Below are positions 21,261 through 34,443 of a stretch of 64,000 bases of DNA, piece by piece. A program made the position numbers and the translations under genes. Position 1 is the stretch's first letter. Every line of letters begins with the position of its first letter. The stretch lies in the NCBI GenBank assembly GCA_026008535.1, contig BRKX01000006.1, forward strand, positions 43,574,664 through 43,638,663. The letters are read 5' to 3'. Origin of the DNA: Perilla frutescens (Eukaryota > Streptophyta > Magnoliopsida > Lamiales > Lamiaceae). The notes under the pieces are model-generated. The model did no database searches. It was not told where the DNA came from and saw nothing but the letters and a program-made list of their open reading frames with translations.

Positions 21261-23344
21261 AATTTCAAAATAGATCTATTTTGAACCTCAAAAGCCAACC
21301 ATAAACATTTAGCGCTTTGTACTTAAACGAGGATAAACTATCAATATTCATTTAACAAGCTAAAATAATATAGCATACGAAGCTATGAATTTCCACAAAA
21401 AAAAACCACTACATAATGCTATCATTTGAACCAACACAATCAATAATAATAACCTAGGAATATCTACTAAACAAATACATAAATAAATCATAATAAATCT
21501 ATGAATTGTTAAGTAAAAAAATTGAATTCAAACATAATAATATACAGATTATTAGCATCAAATTAATCATTGTTAAATTAGCACCAAACCATTGCTTGTT
21601 AATATTGAATGATATCAATGCGCTTGATGTAAATTGATTATTTGTTATGTGTTATTTGTTGCATTTTTAGCAAAAAAACATTGCTTACCAATTGAATTTA
21701 AAGAATCTCATATGTTTTTATTGGTTTTACGATAATCATGTACAAAAAATGATATCATAATTTATTAATAAAATCTTAAACCACTAAAAACATGAATAAT
21801 ACTCAGGAAGAACCTCTTTACTATGACAAATCACTTTGAATATTGCGGTCAACAACTTCATCCACCCAGCTAGATTGATGTATTACTTCTTTACGGTTGT
21901 TTTGTAGTCAGCAAATGCTGAAATTTAATCGAACGATAATGCATCATTGTCTTTTTACTCCATAAAAAGCTACAAATTACTACAAAAGCAAAAAAAAGGT
22001 TATTCATAACAAGCATCTAAAAAAAACTATACAATGAAATGTTCATTATATGTTTAGTAATGAATTACAATTAATTTTTCCAAAACGAAACAAAATATGA
22101 TATATCAAGCTATAAATTATTATAAAACAAGCAACGAACTTATGCATAAAAAATATTGAAAAACTATGTAATTTTCATATGAATTACATGTTTAGCAATG
22201 AAATATTATTGATTAAGCACTTAAATACACACCATAAGAAACACATAATGAACAAATACAATACAACCATTGATTATTGGTGACAAAAAGAAACTGAGAC
22301 TTTCGTCCAACATCGAAAATATAAACAAAATTTGTATATTTATTAGTGATGAAATATTTTTTTGATATTGATGAACCTTTGTAGGAAATATAAAAAAAAT
22401 TGTATTCTTCAATGTTGAAAATGATAAACATCATAAAATATTTGACCATGAATTCTTCAAAGTTGTTGGCAGATACCAAATTACCATCCTTCATTGTTGA
22501 GTTCCCCAAAAATCCATCTTTGGTTCGATCAATTCCATTGATACATTAGTCGTTTTCTTTCAAACTTTGGATAAACTCCTTCAATGTACTGCATAATCAT
22601 TTTCTACATTTGTGAGCAACATCGTGAATGATGAACACCGCCAGTCGTAAATTATGATAATCAAAAAGTAAAAAAAAAAAAAAAAGAAGCATGTATTCTT
22701 TAAACTATGATGAACGAAAATTGGAGAGAAATTTTGATAATCATAAATCATGTAGAAATTCTTATTAAATTTTGTATTACAAGGTTGATGAATCGAACTA
22801 TCAATACAAGAATGAATGAATGATATAATATGGAGTTAACAAATTACAAAACTTGTGGGATTGGTTGAAAGTTAAAATCGAAAAATATATATCAATTAAG
22901 AGAATACCTGAATTATCCATATTTGATTAAACCATATTCGTAATTATATACATCATTCAGGAAGTAGGAATAATTGAACAATTAAAAACATTGTGAAAAT
23001 CAACCACTCAAAGAAAAAATATGAAAGAAATCGATGAAAGAAAGATGGAGAGAAAATTAGAGAAAGAAGAAGATTGAGAAGAACGTGTGAATTGGAGGAG
23101 AAGAAATTGAAATGAACAAATATGTTTTGATATGGAATCAACGTGTGATATGATATTTAATTGATAAATATGGGATTTAATTAATAAATGTCTAAGATAC
23201 CCTCCTAAATTAAAAATATGTAAATAATAATTGAAAGATCCTTAAACCACAATCCTAATCTTCACCCTTACTTTGTTAGATCTAATAGCTAGAAATAGTT
23301 CCTAGTTCTCACATAAAGACATAGTACCCATTTGAACCAAATCC
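21261..23344. other. AT-rich stretch, no gene recognised
   Basis: Short open frames only, none with a recognisable domain. It includes the inverted TAGCTTAT motif copies noted above and an (AT)n run at about 23345. It may be the body of the element that carries the TAGCTTAT array. Confidence 0.4.
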
Positions 23345-23685
23345 ATATATATATATATATATATAGGGGTGGACTTGCATGCAGCAGGTCTGATATATGG
23401 TATTTCAGACGGGCCGGCCCAATACAATTTGGATCCAACCCAATAGAATTCAGACCCAGCCCTAATCTAAGAAAAAAAACTTTGTAACTCAAGCCCAATA
23501 CAGAAAAATATACCCAAAGTTGAACATTGGCCAGCCACCGTCACGCATCATCCATCGCGATCGCGGAGGCCGTCGTCGCCGCCATGAACCTTCGCATCAT
23601 CACCGCCGACAACCTTCGCATCGACTTCAAATATCACGTCGTTTCCGTCGACGCCACCATTAAGGAATCACGAAGCTAAACTTGA

Positions 23686-24607
23686 TCAAAATTTCATCTC
23701 AATATCTGAATTGGATCTGGATTCATCCAAATTGAGGTAAAAATCAACTATGATAACATCATTGGAGTTACTTTTATAGAATTTGAGTTGAAAATCTGAT
23801 TTCATAACTTGCTCCTCTGCCTCTGCTTTCGGTTTTACTGACGGCGGCGGTGCTTTGGGTGCTGGAGTCTTGGATGGAGCTGCCGGTATGGTTTCTTCAC
23901 TGATCGGCAAATTCTTCGCCTGTGGAATTCAAATATTATTTCATAATTTGTTGGGGAAAAAAATTATATATATATTGGGTAGGGGAAGAATAATAACTCA
24001 CCAGTTTCCTGAACTGGAGATTCTAAAAAATGTCTATGTATCTCTGCTTTGCTTGTTTTTGGTCTTTGTAGAGCTGTTTCTAGAATCCATAGGCTGATCC
24101 CATGTTGAGGACTTTGTTTGCATAGATCTTCCATGTATAGCTGCAATGGGGGGAAAAGAGGTGGTTTTTAGTTATGATCACAATGTGTTCATCAAAATGT
24201 CTGAATGAGGGTGGCTTGGACTTGGAGTACCATTCATATATTCGTTTGAGGCCAACTTGAGACATTCTGTTCCAGTATCTGCTATCTGTTTTGCATTTCT
24301 CGAAGAAATCAGCTATTTTGCTGCTCGACTCATCACCGTTGTTGGGATCAATGTGGAAGCCTGAGACCCCATCAACTATGATCTCTGCTGGCCCTCCTTG
24401 ATTGGTTGCAAATGTGGGCAGCCCGCAGTTTATGGCTTCGATCACTGTTAGGCCGAAGGCTTCATACAATGCAGGCTGCATGAAAGCCCCCTTTGTGTAT
24501 GCAATGTAGCGGTATCTGTCAGTTTGAGCTGCTATCCATCTTACCTGGCCCTTGAGTTGGTATTTCTCGATCAGGGCGTGCATTTTCTTGATCTCTGCCA
24601 TTTCTTC
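23686..24607 (-). pseudogene. Sucrose synthase C-terminal fragment (SUS6-like), broken
   Basis: Three pieces of the glycosyltransferase end of sucrose synthase, which makes UDP-glucose and fructose from sucrose and UDP. Piece one (about 24607-24231) has AEIKKMHALIEKYQ, GAFMQPALYEAFGLTVIEA, CGLPTFATNQGGPAEIIVDG and FHIDPNNGDESS. Piece two (24140-24002) has YTWKIYANKVLNMGSAYGF followed by a TAG where Trp is expected, and a second TAG in a later F-stop-NL. Piece three (23919-23686) has AKNLPISEETIP plus a Pro/Ala/Lys-rich tail as in the SUS6 group. GT/AG introns are kept, so the copy came through DNA, not RNA. About six residues (NGELYR in relatives) are missing in frame. The upstream 600 or so residues are absent. 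Non-functional. Confidence 0.88.
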
Positions 24608-25100
24608 CTAACCTTCGATTGTTTTAGATTAATTTTAGGTTGATACCTGTTGTTATCATACTTGGTACTTTTTTTCTTTCCACATGGTACTTTTTTTGTA
24701 TCAGACATATTTTGCTTTGCCTTGAAATTCTTGGAATCATGATTGTTTTAGATTAATCTAAAGTTGATACCTGTCTTTATCGAACTTGATACTTTTTTTC
24801 ATACCACATGGTACGTTTTTTTGTATCAACTCATGTTTTCCTTTAATTAGATTTTTTATCGTTGTTAATACTCTTTGTTCTTACCAAATGGTACTTTTTA
24901 TAGTATCATACTGATTTTTTACTTTAATTAGATATTTCAATTCAGTTGGATGAGTTTGGATCCAAAACTTCCAACCCTCGATTGTTTTAGATTAATTTTA
25001 GGTTGATACCTGTTTTTTTTATCATACTTGGTACTTTTTTCTTACCACGTGGTACTTTTTATTGTATCAAACTCATTTTTTGCTTCGATTAGATTTTTAC
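24608..25100. repeat. Degenerate repeats next to the sucrose synthase fragment
   Basis: Three to four diverged copies of a block containing CGATTGTTTTAGATTAATTT, GGTTGATACCTGTTTTTATC and TGGTACTTTTTT, near 24613, 24740 and 24978, with a partial copy at about 24860. Non-coding. The repeats begin exactly where homology to sucrose synthase ends. Confidence 0.6.
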
Positions 25101-26700
25101 TGTTGGGATTTTTTTTCCATGTACAAGGATTTGGTGATCATTCATTTATGATAGTTTCGTTTAATTATTTAAAAAAACACATAAAACATAAAAAGATTAC
25201 AAAAAAGATAAAATGGTACTCTTTTATTTATCACGTGATACGTTTATGCTCTGTACGTTATACTATTATTATATCTAAACAAGAACCAGATTTCTTTAAA
25301 ATCAGATTATGAATGATCATTAAATAACTAATTTACAACTAAAGTTAAAGCAAAAATAATTCTGAAACACATGATAATTTTTTGTTGAGCATACAGTGTG
25401 AACAAAGTTACATGTTCATTGGTACCTCATTTCACATTAGGTGATACTTTTTATATGCTTAACATAATATGAGCAAAAAAAATACAGTAAACGGTAGCAT
25501 AAACAAAGCTCATTTTCTAATGATAAAAAAAATGGACAAAATATATAATAACATCATTCTTAAAACATTCCAGACATCCATCTATTCGTGATTTCAGAAA
25601 GCCTCCTAACATATCCAACAAACTGTATCATCAAGCTATTACAAAAAACAAAATATTTCCTCTTTCTGCCAAATACCAACAACACCACAAATCAAAGATC
25701 AAGTTTAACCATAAGATCAATGTATTTGTCATCCCACAACATCCCACCAAAAAAACATCATTCAATCACAAATATCATCATTTCTTCTTCTTGTTCATGA
25801 AGTCCATCATAGATTGGTGAACTTCAAAACTCAAGTTGTTCGTGCCTGAAAGTAAAATCCGAGCACAATACAATGCCCATAACTTTCTTCTACCAGACGA
25901 CTGCAAAAAGAAAGTTCAAACATTTCAATAAGCAAAAAAAAAACACATGAAGCATAAAAGAAAACGAGTGTCTGGATTAAAATGCTGAACAAACCAGTGC
26001 ACATTTGACCAATGAACACATGCAAAATCTTGAAAGAAAAAAGCAACCCCCAAAACCAATATCTTTTACTGCCTTTCGCTGCTCCTCCTTCAGTGAACTG
26101 ATAATAGAATAGATTGAAGAGGGCCGGGATTTAAATACATAATCATTTCCACTGCAATAAAAAATTCAAAGAAAAATGAAACATAATTCACAATCTGCAA
26201 CATAAAGTACTAACTAAATGCATAAAAAGTACCACTGAAATCACATAAAGGTAGGAGTTCACAAAATAAATTACCTCACTGTATTTTAACAAAACATCCC
26301 AGTTCTCTCATAAATTTATCATACATATGCATGCATAAATTCATACCTAGGCAGCTCAAAATTTCATAAAAATTTTGATACTTCTTTCATGCATGAAAGA
26401 GTACTTATACATGAATAAACTGATACTTATGCATGTATAAATTGATACCGAAAGAGAGAACTCGATCAAGTGAAAACGTCGGGACTTCGACTCAAAGCAG
26501 GCCTCGCGATTGTCGAAAAAATCGATCGAAAGAATGACGGAGCCCTTCGCTTGCAATTACAAATGCCGGAAAACTCGAGGGAAGTTGAGAATGAGAATGG
26601 TAGGGTTTTGCGATGGAGAATGGAAATAGAAGAAAATTGAGAAAAGTTGCGGCGTTAAGATCATAATAGTGAAAGTTAGGGTTAGAATGAAGAAGGAGCG
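25101..26700. other. Interior of Pack-MULE-like unit, no gene recognised
   Basis: Mostly AT-rich. The 26440-26690 part is more GC-rich and could be the 5' end of a captured gene, but no protein family was recognised in any frame. Confidence 0.4.
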
Positions 26701-26791
26701 ATTTTTTTTATATATATGACGGGTTGAATAAAATCCGGATCCGACCCGTCTCACATAATGTTATTTACATCTTGCTGCACACAAGTTTTTG

Positions 26792-26792
<1 letters not shown>

Positions 26793-26839
<47 letters not shown>
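26793..26839. repeat. (TA)n microsatellite
   Basis: About 23 TA units directly abutting the right end of the Pack-MULE-like unit. Confidence 0.95.
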
Positions 26840-26841
<2 letters not shown>

Positions 26842-27106
26842 CATGCATGCATTACACGTCATTCAAAAGATACATTTTTGTGTAAAAAAAAAAATGAAAA
26901 TTCAGTTATTAATCATCAAAAAGTCATTTTATTCGTTCAAGGAAATAACCATATTTTCTACCTCATTTTCATCCGAACTTAAAACAATCCTTTTTTTTTT
27001 GCATTAAATGTTTTTGTATGTGATGACCATGGGGAAAAAAATATTATAAAGAAGTTGGCTACTCGCGCTGCAATTAGACTATTGTAAAAAATTAAATCTC
27101 CATTTC

Positions 27107-27149
<43 letters not shown>

Positions 27150-29329
27150 AACTGAAGTACTTTTATTTTTATTTCTTTTTTAGTTATTTAATTATCAATT
27201 GAAATATGTTCGACCCATAACATTGTCATGCATATTTTTTTTATTTACATGTGTTTATAATATTATTTAATGGTATCCAATAAATAAAAATGTCGAAATT
27301 GTATTATAAATCTTAAAAAAAATAATGTAGGTCAATACAAGACCCATTATTTGATTCATGTTTCCTTATATTCAAAAATTTATTATATTACAAGTTGTAT
27401 ATTTAATTACTTCACTTTTTTATAATTTTTATGCATAAATATTTTGTTATTATTTACTCAAGCTTGGAAAAGTTTAAATTATTTATTTGCATTATTATAT
27501 AATTTATATTATTTAAACTTAAAATATGTAAATTTATCTCCATACATTGCATGGAAGAAATACAAGTAAAACACAGAAATACAATAGTCGATTTGACGCG
27601 ACTGAGAACACACTTAGCTAGACTAGTATAGAATTAATTGAAGAAGAAATTTCATATTACTCTTTAATAGTGGCAACTCCGAATGAGCGTCCAATTTTTC
27701 CCTCTATCTTCTTTATCCAAAAGCATCAACGCCTCTATTCCACCCCCACTCTCTGTATCCATAAAAATAGCTTTCCCGGAGAAGGTCGATTAATTAATGA
27801 TGATCATTTCGTATTTCCTCAAAAAGAAAAAAAAATGATGATCATTTCGTAATCATACACCAAACAGCCGATCAATTATGACATTCATTCGGTTCCACTC
27901 TAATATCAATCTGTGTGTGCTAATCATATACCAAATGAATATATATATATATATATATCCAAATATTGATTATATTACTCATTCCGCCAATCATCTTAAC
28001 AGTTAACTCTAAGAATTATATATACTAAGATCCAATTACCTGAGATTTGCTTCTAGCTCCTTATTTTGTATCAGCTCGGTTTGTTCATCACCTCCCTTGC
28101 TGTCCGGATTTATCCGGCGTAGTTGTTTTCCACTTGAACTTGTGTGAGGATTGAGTTTTCATAATTATTACACAACTATACTTATTCTATTACACGTTTT
28201 GACCAATAACAAAAAAAAACTTATAATTATCCTTTCAAATTTTAAGGATCGCAATCTTGGTGTTTGTGGAATGAGTTGTAAGCCAATTCAACCAAATTGA
28301 TTATATTACTAATTAATTACCCAAGTATATATATATATATATATAGCAAAATTTCATGTCCAATTAAAAGAGAACATGTCACGTGCACAGCGCACTACTA
28401 TACGATTTAATCATAATTTTCTTGGAACTTAAGTTAAGGGTGTCAGATTAAAATAAGCCATCGAATTTATCAAAAACAAATTATATAAAGAACAAGCTAA
28501 GCCACATGCGGCAACAATTGACAATTATGTACGTACAATCTTTTATTGTCAAAAGGTTAATTAAAAGCCATAATCATACCTACCAAGCCAAAGTACAGTT
28601 AAAAAAAATTTGTATAAGACCAGTTAAATGATCTCTTATGTTAAACGGATCAGTAACGCGCATCGGGCTCGTGCATTGCGCGAGACACCAAGTAAAAAAA
28701 TTTAAATTAATTCAATTTAATTTTAGAGTCTAGTAATTCCACTTTAAGGTATATATTTATTTTAAAAAAATTAACTATCGAATGCGATGCACGAACTCAC
28801 GTGTTAGCATCAATCAAACACACTCTGCGAGACGTTGGATAAAAAAATAAATATATATCTTTAAAAACCAAAAAAATGGAAGAAATTAAAGAGTGAAAAA
28901 AATATAAAAAGAAAAGGAAAAGGGGAGAGAGAGGGAAGAGGTGACCACTAAAAAATAAAAAAAAATAAAAAAAAGGAAGAGGGATCACCCCATTAATCAA
29001 ATATAAAAATTCGTTAGACGGTCTCACACAAGCGTATCTCATTTTATACACTCGTTCATTTTCATAATAATTGATGTTTTGCCTTTCAATTTAATTTCAA
29101 ATTATTTTATGTTTTAGACATTTTCACACTCTTTCTCCCAATTTTACCCAATCAAAACACTATATATCACATATTAACTTACTTATCATATATGAAATTT
29201 ATTCCATTTTTATGATAAAAGCTGGGAGAGAAGATGGTATATTTGTATCTTTTTTACTTCTTAATTTTTGTTATGATACCTAAGAAATCAATTATTATGA
29301 AACCGGAAGAGTAGATCAATATAACACTG

Positions 29330-29382
<53 letters not shown>

Positions 29383-29995
29383 TGCCTAACAGCTTGTATA
29401 TCTTTTGTCCCATTTTCTATGGGATTATTTAACGAGTAAAAGCAATTAAACGAAAGGCGCAAAGGAGGGTAGAACTATTTGATCAATAAATGAAAGTATA
29501 TCTTCATTTGTTGCTCAAATTAAATAATGACCGCTTTAGGCTCCTCTTTCTAAAAATCAAGGCTGCTTAATTAATTATATTTATAGTAGCAACCAAAGAA
29601 AAAAAAGTTCATATTGTTTAAGGAATTGACATTCTACCCAACTATTCGCTAAAAATATAAGACTTGAATTTTATATACTTGAATTGGGAAAAAGTCAGTG
29701 ATATTGGTTAATTTCTGATGCAGCCGCAAAATGTTCTTGACACTGACTTTGAACGTAAAATAATTAAATTATGAACTCGATCTGACTTTGAATGTAAATT
29801 TCTTCTCATAGGAAATTATTAAATTATAAGCTCTATACAGTTGGAAGAACGGAGTCTATAATTTAACGAATATGAATTTTTAAAAAAATTATATAGAGAG
29901 AAAGTTATGAATATTTGACTGAATACTTAAAATTGCTGGTGAAAATTGTCTAAATTAGAGAATTTTAAAAAAAATATTATATGTAGATAAAATTA
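26840..29995. other. AT-rich intergenic stretch with microsatellites
   Basis: Contains (TA)n at 27113-27146, about 27939-27958 and 28327-28345, and a compound (TA)n(CA)n run at 29333-29382. GC-rich short palindromic text at 28655-28690 (GCGCATCGGG...TGCATTGCGCG) may be a decayed Helitron end. No gene was recognised. Confidence 0.5.
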
Positions 29996-31468
29996 TCTAT
30001 ACATATATTAAGGCAAAATCGTAGAGGTAAAATCATCATTTAAAAAATCTGACAAAACTTAATTAAAAAACAAATGCTATGCCTAAAATTTACTCATAGG
30101 GGTAAAATCATCATTTAAAAAATCTGACAAAACTTAATTAAAAAACAAATGTTCTGCCTAAATTTTACAAAAACAAGTTTGGTGCAATTAGTTGAACCTG
30201 TATCCAGGGTCAAACCAGTATCCGGGTTTGATTATCTTTTGGTGCATTTTAAACTTTTTATATTTTCATTCATTCATCTTATATTTTTCCTTTTTAAAAT
30301 TTTCTTTCATTCGTATATATTTTTTTCCTTTTACTAATTATATCTTTCTATTTTAAAATTTTATTTCATTCATATTTTTCTTATACGATTTACTCCAATC
30401 TTTTGTAACTCCTACAATTAAGTTTTACATTTTTCATTATTAATGCAATTTAATCTTTTGTAACTCCTGCAATTAAATCTTATATTTTTCAGTATTCATG
30501 CAATTCAATCGATTCAGCTCCAGACATTTCTACCACAAACATCAAATCTATTCAACATCTACAATTAATTCCATTCACCTCAAGCTCTTTTTCAACTTCT
30601 GCAATTAAGCCGATTCAACTATGGCTTTGTATAAAGTAGAGCGAATAATCTAATTTTCAATCACAAGATCCTTGTTATTGTGTTTTGGGGAAAAAGTGAA
30701 AAAAAAAAAAAACTAAAAATCAACCCTTCACCCCTTTCATCGACCAAACACCAATTTACCTTAAGAAAACGGAGATGTTGCAGGTCGAAGGTGAGGTAGC
30801 ACCGATGAAAAAGGAAGAGGGCAGAGTGCGTGCTCGGCTATTTGAAGGCTGGAGCAGCGGTGGTATATTGTTGTCGATCTGCGCTGGAGAGAAATTGAAA
30901 GTGATAAAGAGAGATTATGGGGCTGAGGAGAGAAAACATTTTATTAGTAAAAGAACATTTTTTAGTAGGGTTTGGAGTGGACCCACTATTCAACTTCATC
31001 CATAATTTTGAGTCTGTAGTTTGTATGCAAATATCAGTATTGAAATTTTTTATTACTTTTATTTTTGTGTTAATATTAGAGTAAACATATTGTAATTGGT
31101 GTTGTAAATTATTACCAACCATTAAGAAACACCACAACATTGAGTCGGGTGAACGTATATGTATTTATATTAATTGGGCCATGTTAAAATTAGATAGTGT
31201 TATAATGAATGCATTATAATATTTATATTAAAATTATCAATTACTTTCTACTAATTTTTAACATTTTATTTAATTATTTTTCAAAAAAATTATTGTTTAA
31301 AGTTTTTATTTTATTAAATAAATTATTTATATTCAAGATAGATAAAACATGTGATTTAACAATTTTATATATGAAATTTACCATAATAGCCAATAAAAGT
31401 TCGATTTCTAATTAAAGTTATATCTATGTATATTCATATCTATTACGAATTTAATTATAAATGCTATG

Positions 31469-31503
<35 letters not shown>

Positions 31504-31620
31504 ATGATAGAATGATTGTATTTTTCTTTTGACTTTTTATTTGTTATAAAATAAATAGCACGGGAGACATACTAATTATAAAATAAAATAGTACCGAGTA
31601 TCGCACGGGAGATATACTAG
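29996..31620 (+). mobile_element. Helitron-like non-autonomous element
   Basis: The left end is A|TCTATACATATATTAAGG. The right end is GTATCGCACGGGAGATATACTAG|T. TC at the start, CTAG at the end and insertion between A and T match plant Helitrons, and GCACGGGAGATATACTAG resembles known Helitron tails. A second, slightly diverged tail (GCACGGGAGACATACTAA) sits about 60 bp inside. A 75-bp direct duplication lies at the 5' side. No Rep/helicase was seen. An unidentified GC-richer patch at 30770-31010 may be captured sequence. Confidence 0.55.
30028..30160. repeat. 75-bp direct duplication
   Basis: TAAAATCATCATTTAAAAAA and the following text begin at 30028 and again at 30103 with very few differences, ending in GCCTAAA(A)TTT. 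Confidence 0.85.
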
Positions 31621-34408
31621 TTGATGTTTAACTAAACATCGTCTAAATTTAAATTTCGTGTATATATTGCACTTTTGGGATTTATTCTCTTATCTTATTC
31701 TTATGATGTTAGTCCATTGCTAGCTTTTAAATATTAATTATTCAATTCATATTAAATTAATTATCGTTTTAGGCTTTTTCACAAAATTAAAATATAATAA
31801 TTTTGACAAATATACTCTTCCTCTCTCCACTTTAATCAAATCGTATTAAGATATATTTTCTTAATAAATATAGATTGGGAGAATGTATATAAACTATATA
31901 TGTAACACAACACTCAATCTATTACAAGATAACTAAAAATTCTAAAACGACAATTAATTTGATACGGGTAGTAATGTAATTAAAGAATGTGTATGTACTT
32001 ATCATTTTTTTGAAATGATGACGTGTGTGTGTGTCACACACACATATATTAAGTCAAAATTGGCCTAAAAAACCAGACAAAAATTAGCTTAAGAAATAGT
32101 TTTGTTGAGAAAAACACAAATGTTAGTTTTTGTGTAGTGGTCAGCAGCCCCATTTCCTTCATCAAAGCAAATTATCTGTTGCATTTTGTGTTACATTTGG
32201 TGTTGCATAACTATTTTTTTTAATTTTTATTTAATATACCCCGATTGAGGATGGAATAACCCTAAATAGAAAATTTAAATTGAAATAAATCATAATAAAT
32301 AAAAAAATAAAATAATTAATTTTATTAAAAAAATATTGAAGAGTTGCAACATGGAATGCAACATGATTTGCAACAGGTGCCACCTCAACTCTCTCTCACT
32401 TAATCACTTGCCATTTCTTTCCTTCATTGGCCTGTGTTTGAGCCTTTTCCCTCACTTTTCTTTTCTTTTTTTTTTCATTTTGTTTTTTTTATCTTTTTTT
32501 TTTTTTGCCTTTTTTTGCCTTTTTTTGGAGCATTCCTTTTGTTAGTTTTTTTTTAGAAAATGAAAATCAGTCATTATTGTTTTTCTTTAATTTTTCAATT
32601 TTCTTATCATCAAATACTCTCATTTAATATTAACTAGCACTTAAAAATATTTAATATGTCAAATAAAAAAAATTAATATGGAACATATGCCACTTCAACT
32701 CTCTCTCTCACTTAATCACTTGGATGTTTTTTTTTAAATTAAATTCAGTTATTGTTGCTTATGCTTTTCTTTTTCGTTTTTCGTATCATTAAATACTCTC
32801 ATTTAATATTAACTAGCACTTAAAAATATTTAATATGTCAAACAATTTATTTTTTTATAAAATATGGAACATTAATGGCAACCTTTTTATATTTTCTAGC
32901 TATTATTACTGACTTGACCATTGATATTCTGCAACTTTTTTTCAATTTTCTTATAAAATAAAATTAAAATAACAATGCCTACAAATTATTCGTAGTGCCA
33001 CGCACACTTATGTTTATGTTTTCATCATAAATTTTGCAAAGAAATCATCTGCCACATTCATTTTGAATTTGCAACATGATATATTTTAAAAGTTTTTCTT
33101 TCGTGATATTGACATTCTTTGTTACATGATTCTTACAATATCAGTTCGATAATTGATTGAGCACGACTCAAATTTCATCTTTGTTACACCAGTATGGTCT
33201 GGAAAAATCTATAGAAGAAAATAAATATGAAAAATTCGATAAGAGTTTCCTACTGACGAAAGTTTGAGGGATGTTGGAGACTTACATTTCAAAGGTGTCG
33301 CCATGTAATTGATTGAATTTCTTAGAAATCCCACAAGAAATCAGCATGGAGAAGGTGGAAAAAAAGTGAAAATGAGAGATTCGAAGAAGCGGCAGGCGAC
33401 AAGATTGTTCAGATAGGGTTTATAGTTACTGGATATAGCATCCAAAAAAAAAAGAAAAAAAAAAGATAGGGCTTATAGTTCTTTATTATTGACCGACCAT
33501 ATTTTCGAGAATCTGTAATTGAACACTGAAAATTAAAAATTTGTCATTTTTGTATGTTTCAAGTTGAGTCAATTCTTCCCTTATTAAAAAAATATTGGCC
33601 GAATTCTTTTATTATTAATAGTTGCATTTTGATTCATATAAATGGTGAGTTTTTTTATTTTTTATTTTATTTTTATGTAGATGTTTCAATTTTTGCCATC
33701 TTTCTGTTCTTTTGCATTCTATATTTTTTAAATAATTTTTCATGTCAATAAATATGTTATTGCTTATTGTAGAGTAATATTAAGTTGTTTATATCATGAT
33801 GTCACAAAAAAAGTAATTTAATTTATAAATTAATTTAATGATGAAAGGACTACTTGATACATGCATTATTGAAAAAAAAATTGCTCCATAATACATACGC
33901 ACATACGTATGTGTGTGAGTATTCTTATATACACACTATACATTTTATGTTATGGGGAATAAAAAATATTATCGGAACAGTTAATAATTTTTATAAATGT
34001 GTTAAGAAAGGAAATGATATTACGTTGTCTTCATTAATTGAATAGTTTAAAAGATAAAAATATGATAAAATTTATTACATTATCCATTAATATATATATA
34101 TATATATATATATAGTTAAAAATATTTGTCAAAATTATGAAACAATGAACCATTCTTATGATATGTCAAAACTATATATATATTAGAGATAAGTATTAGT
34201 TACTGACTGATGGGCTACACTATACTATATGGTTAAATATACTTCATATATTGAAATAAAAATATTTTTCCCAAAGACAATATATATACATATATTAATA
34301 CGGGAAATATTACCTCAAAAGTGTGTGTATGTATTGTTCTTAATTCACTATACAATGTAATTTATACAATGTTATTTTAATAGTGGAAAGTAGTAATGTC
34401 TTCTATAT

Positions 34409-34434
<26 letters not shown>
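31621..34434. other. AT-rich intergenic stretch with local duplications
   Basis: No gene was recognised. It includes a GTGTGTGTGTCACACACAC hairpin at about 32025-32045, a 310-bp tandem duplication (32379 and 32689) and (TA)n runs at about 34090 and 34412-34439. Confidence 0.5.
32379..32862. repeat. Tandem duplication, period about 310 bp
   Basis: GCCACCTCAACTCTCTCTCA at 32379 recurs at 32689 (GCCACTTCAACT...). Both copies end with CTCTCATTTAATATTAACTAGC followed by TTAATATGTCAAA. The copies differ by indels in T-rich tracts. Confidence 0.8.

Positions 34435-34439
<5 letters not shown>

Positions 34440-34443
<4 letters not shown>

Larger units (their letters stand above)
23366..26793. mobile_element. 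Pack-MULE-like unit with terminal inverted repeats
   Basis: The left end has ACTTGCATGCAGCAGGT and then AGACGGGCCGG. The right end, reverse-complemented, has ACTTGTGTGCAGCAAGA and then AGACGGGTCGG with similar spacing, giving imperfect inverted repeats of at least 60 bp. Both ends abut (TA)n runs, so the target copy cannot be defined. The cargo includes a sucrose synthase fragment with introns and a GC-rich patch (23530-23660) of unknown origin. No transposase was seen. Class is inferred from long TIRs plus captured gene sequence. Confidence 0.5.

Noticed and set aside
27670..27852. 60-codon frame in the 26.8-30 kb stretch
   Set aside because: No domain, no splice context, and a length expected by chance.
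32020..32046. GTGTGTGTGTCACACACAC hairpin as a regulatory structure
   Set aside because: Simple GT/AC dinucleotide repeat flipped on itself; no gene nearby.
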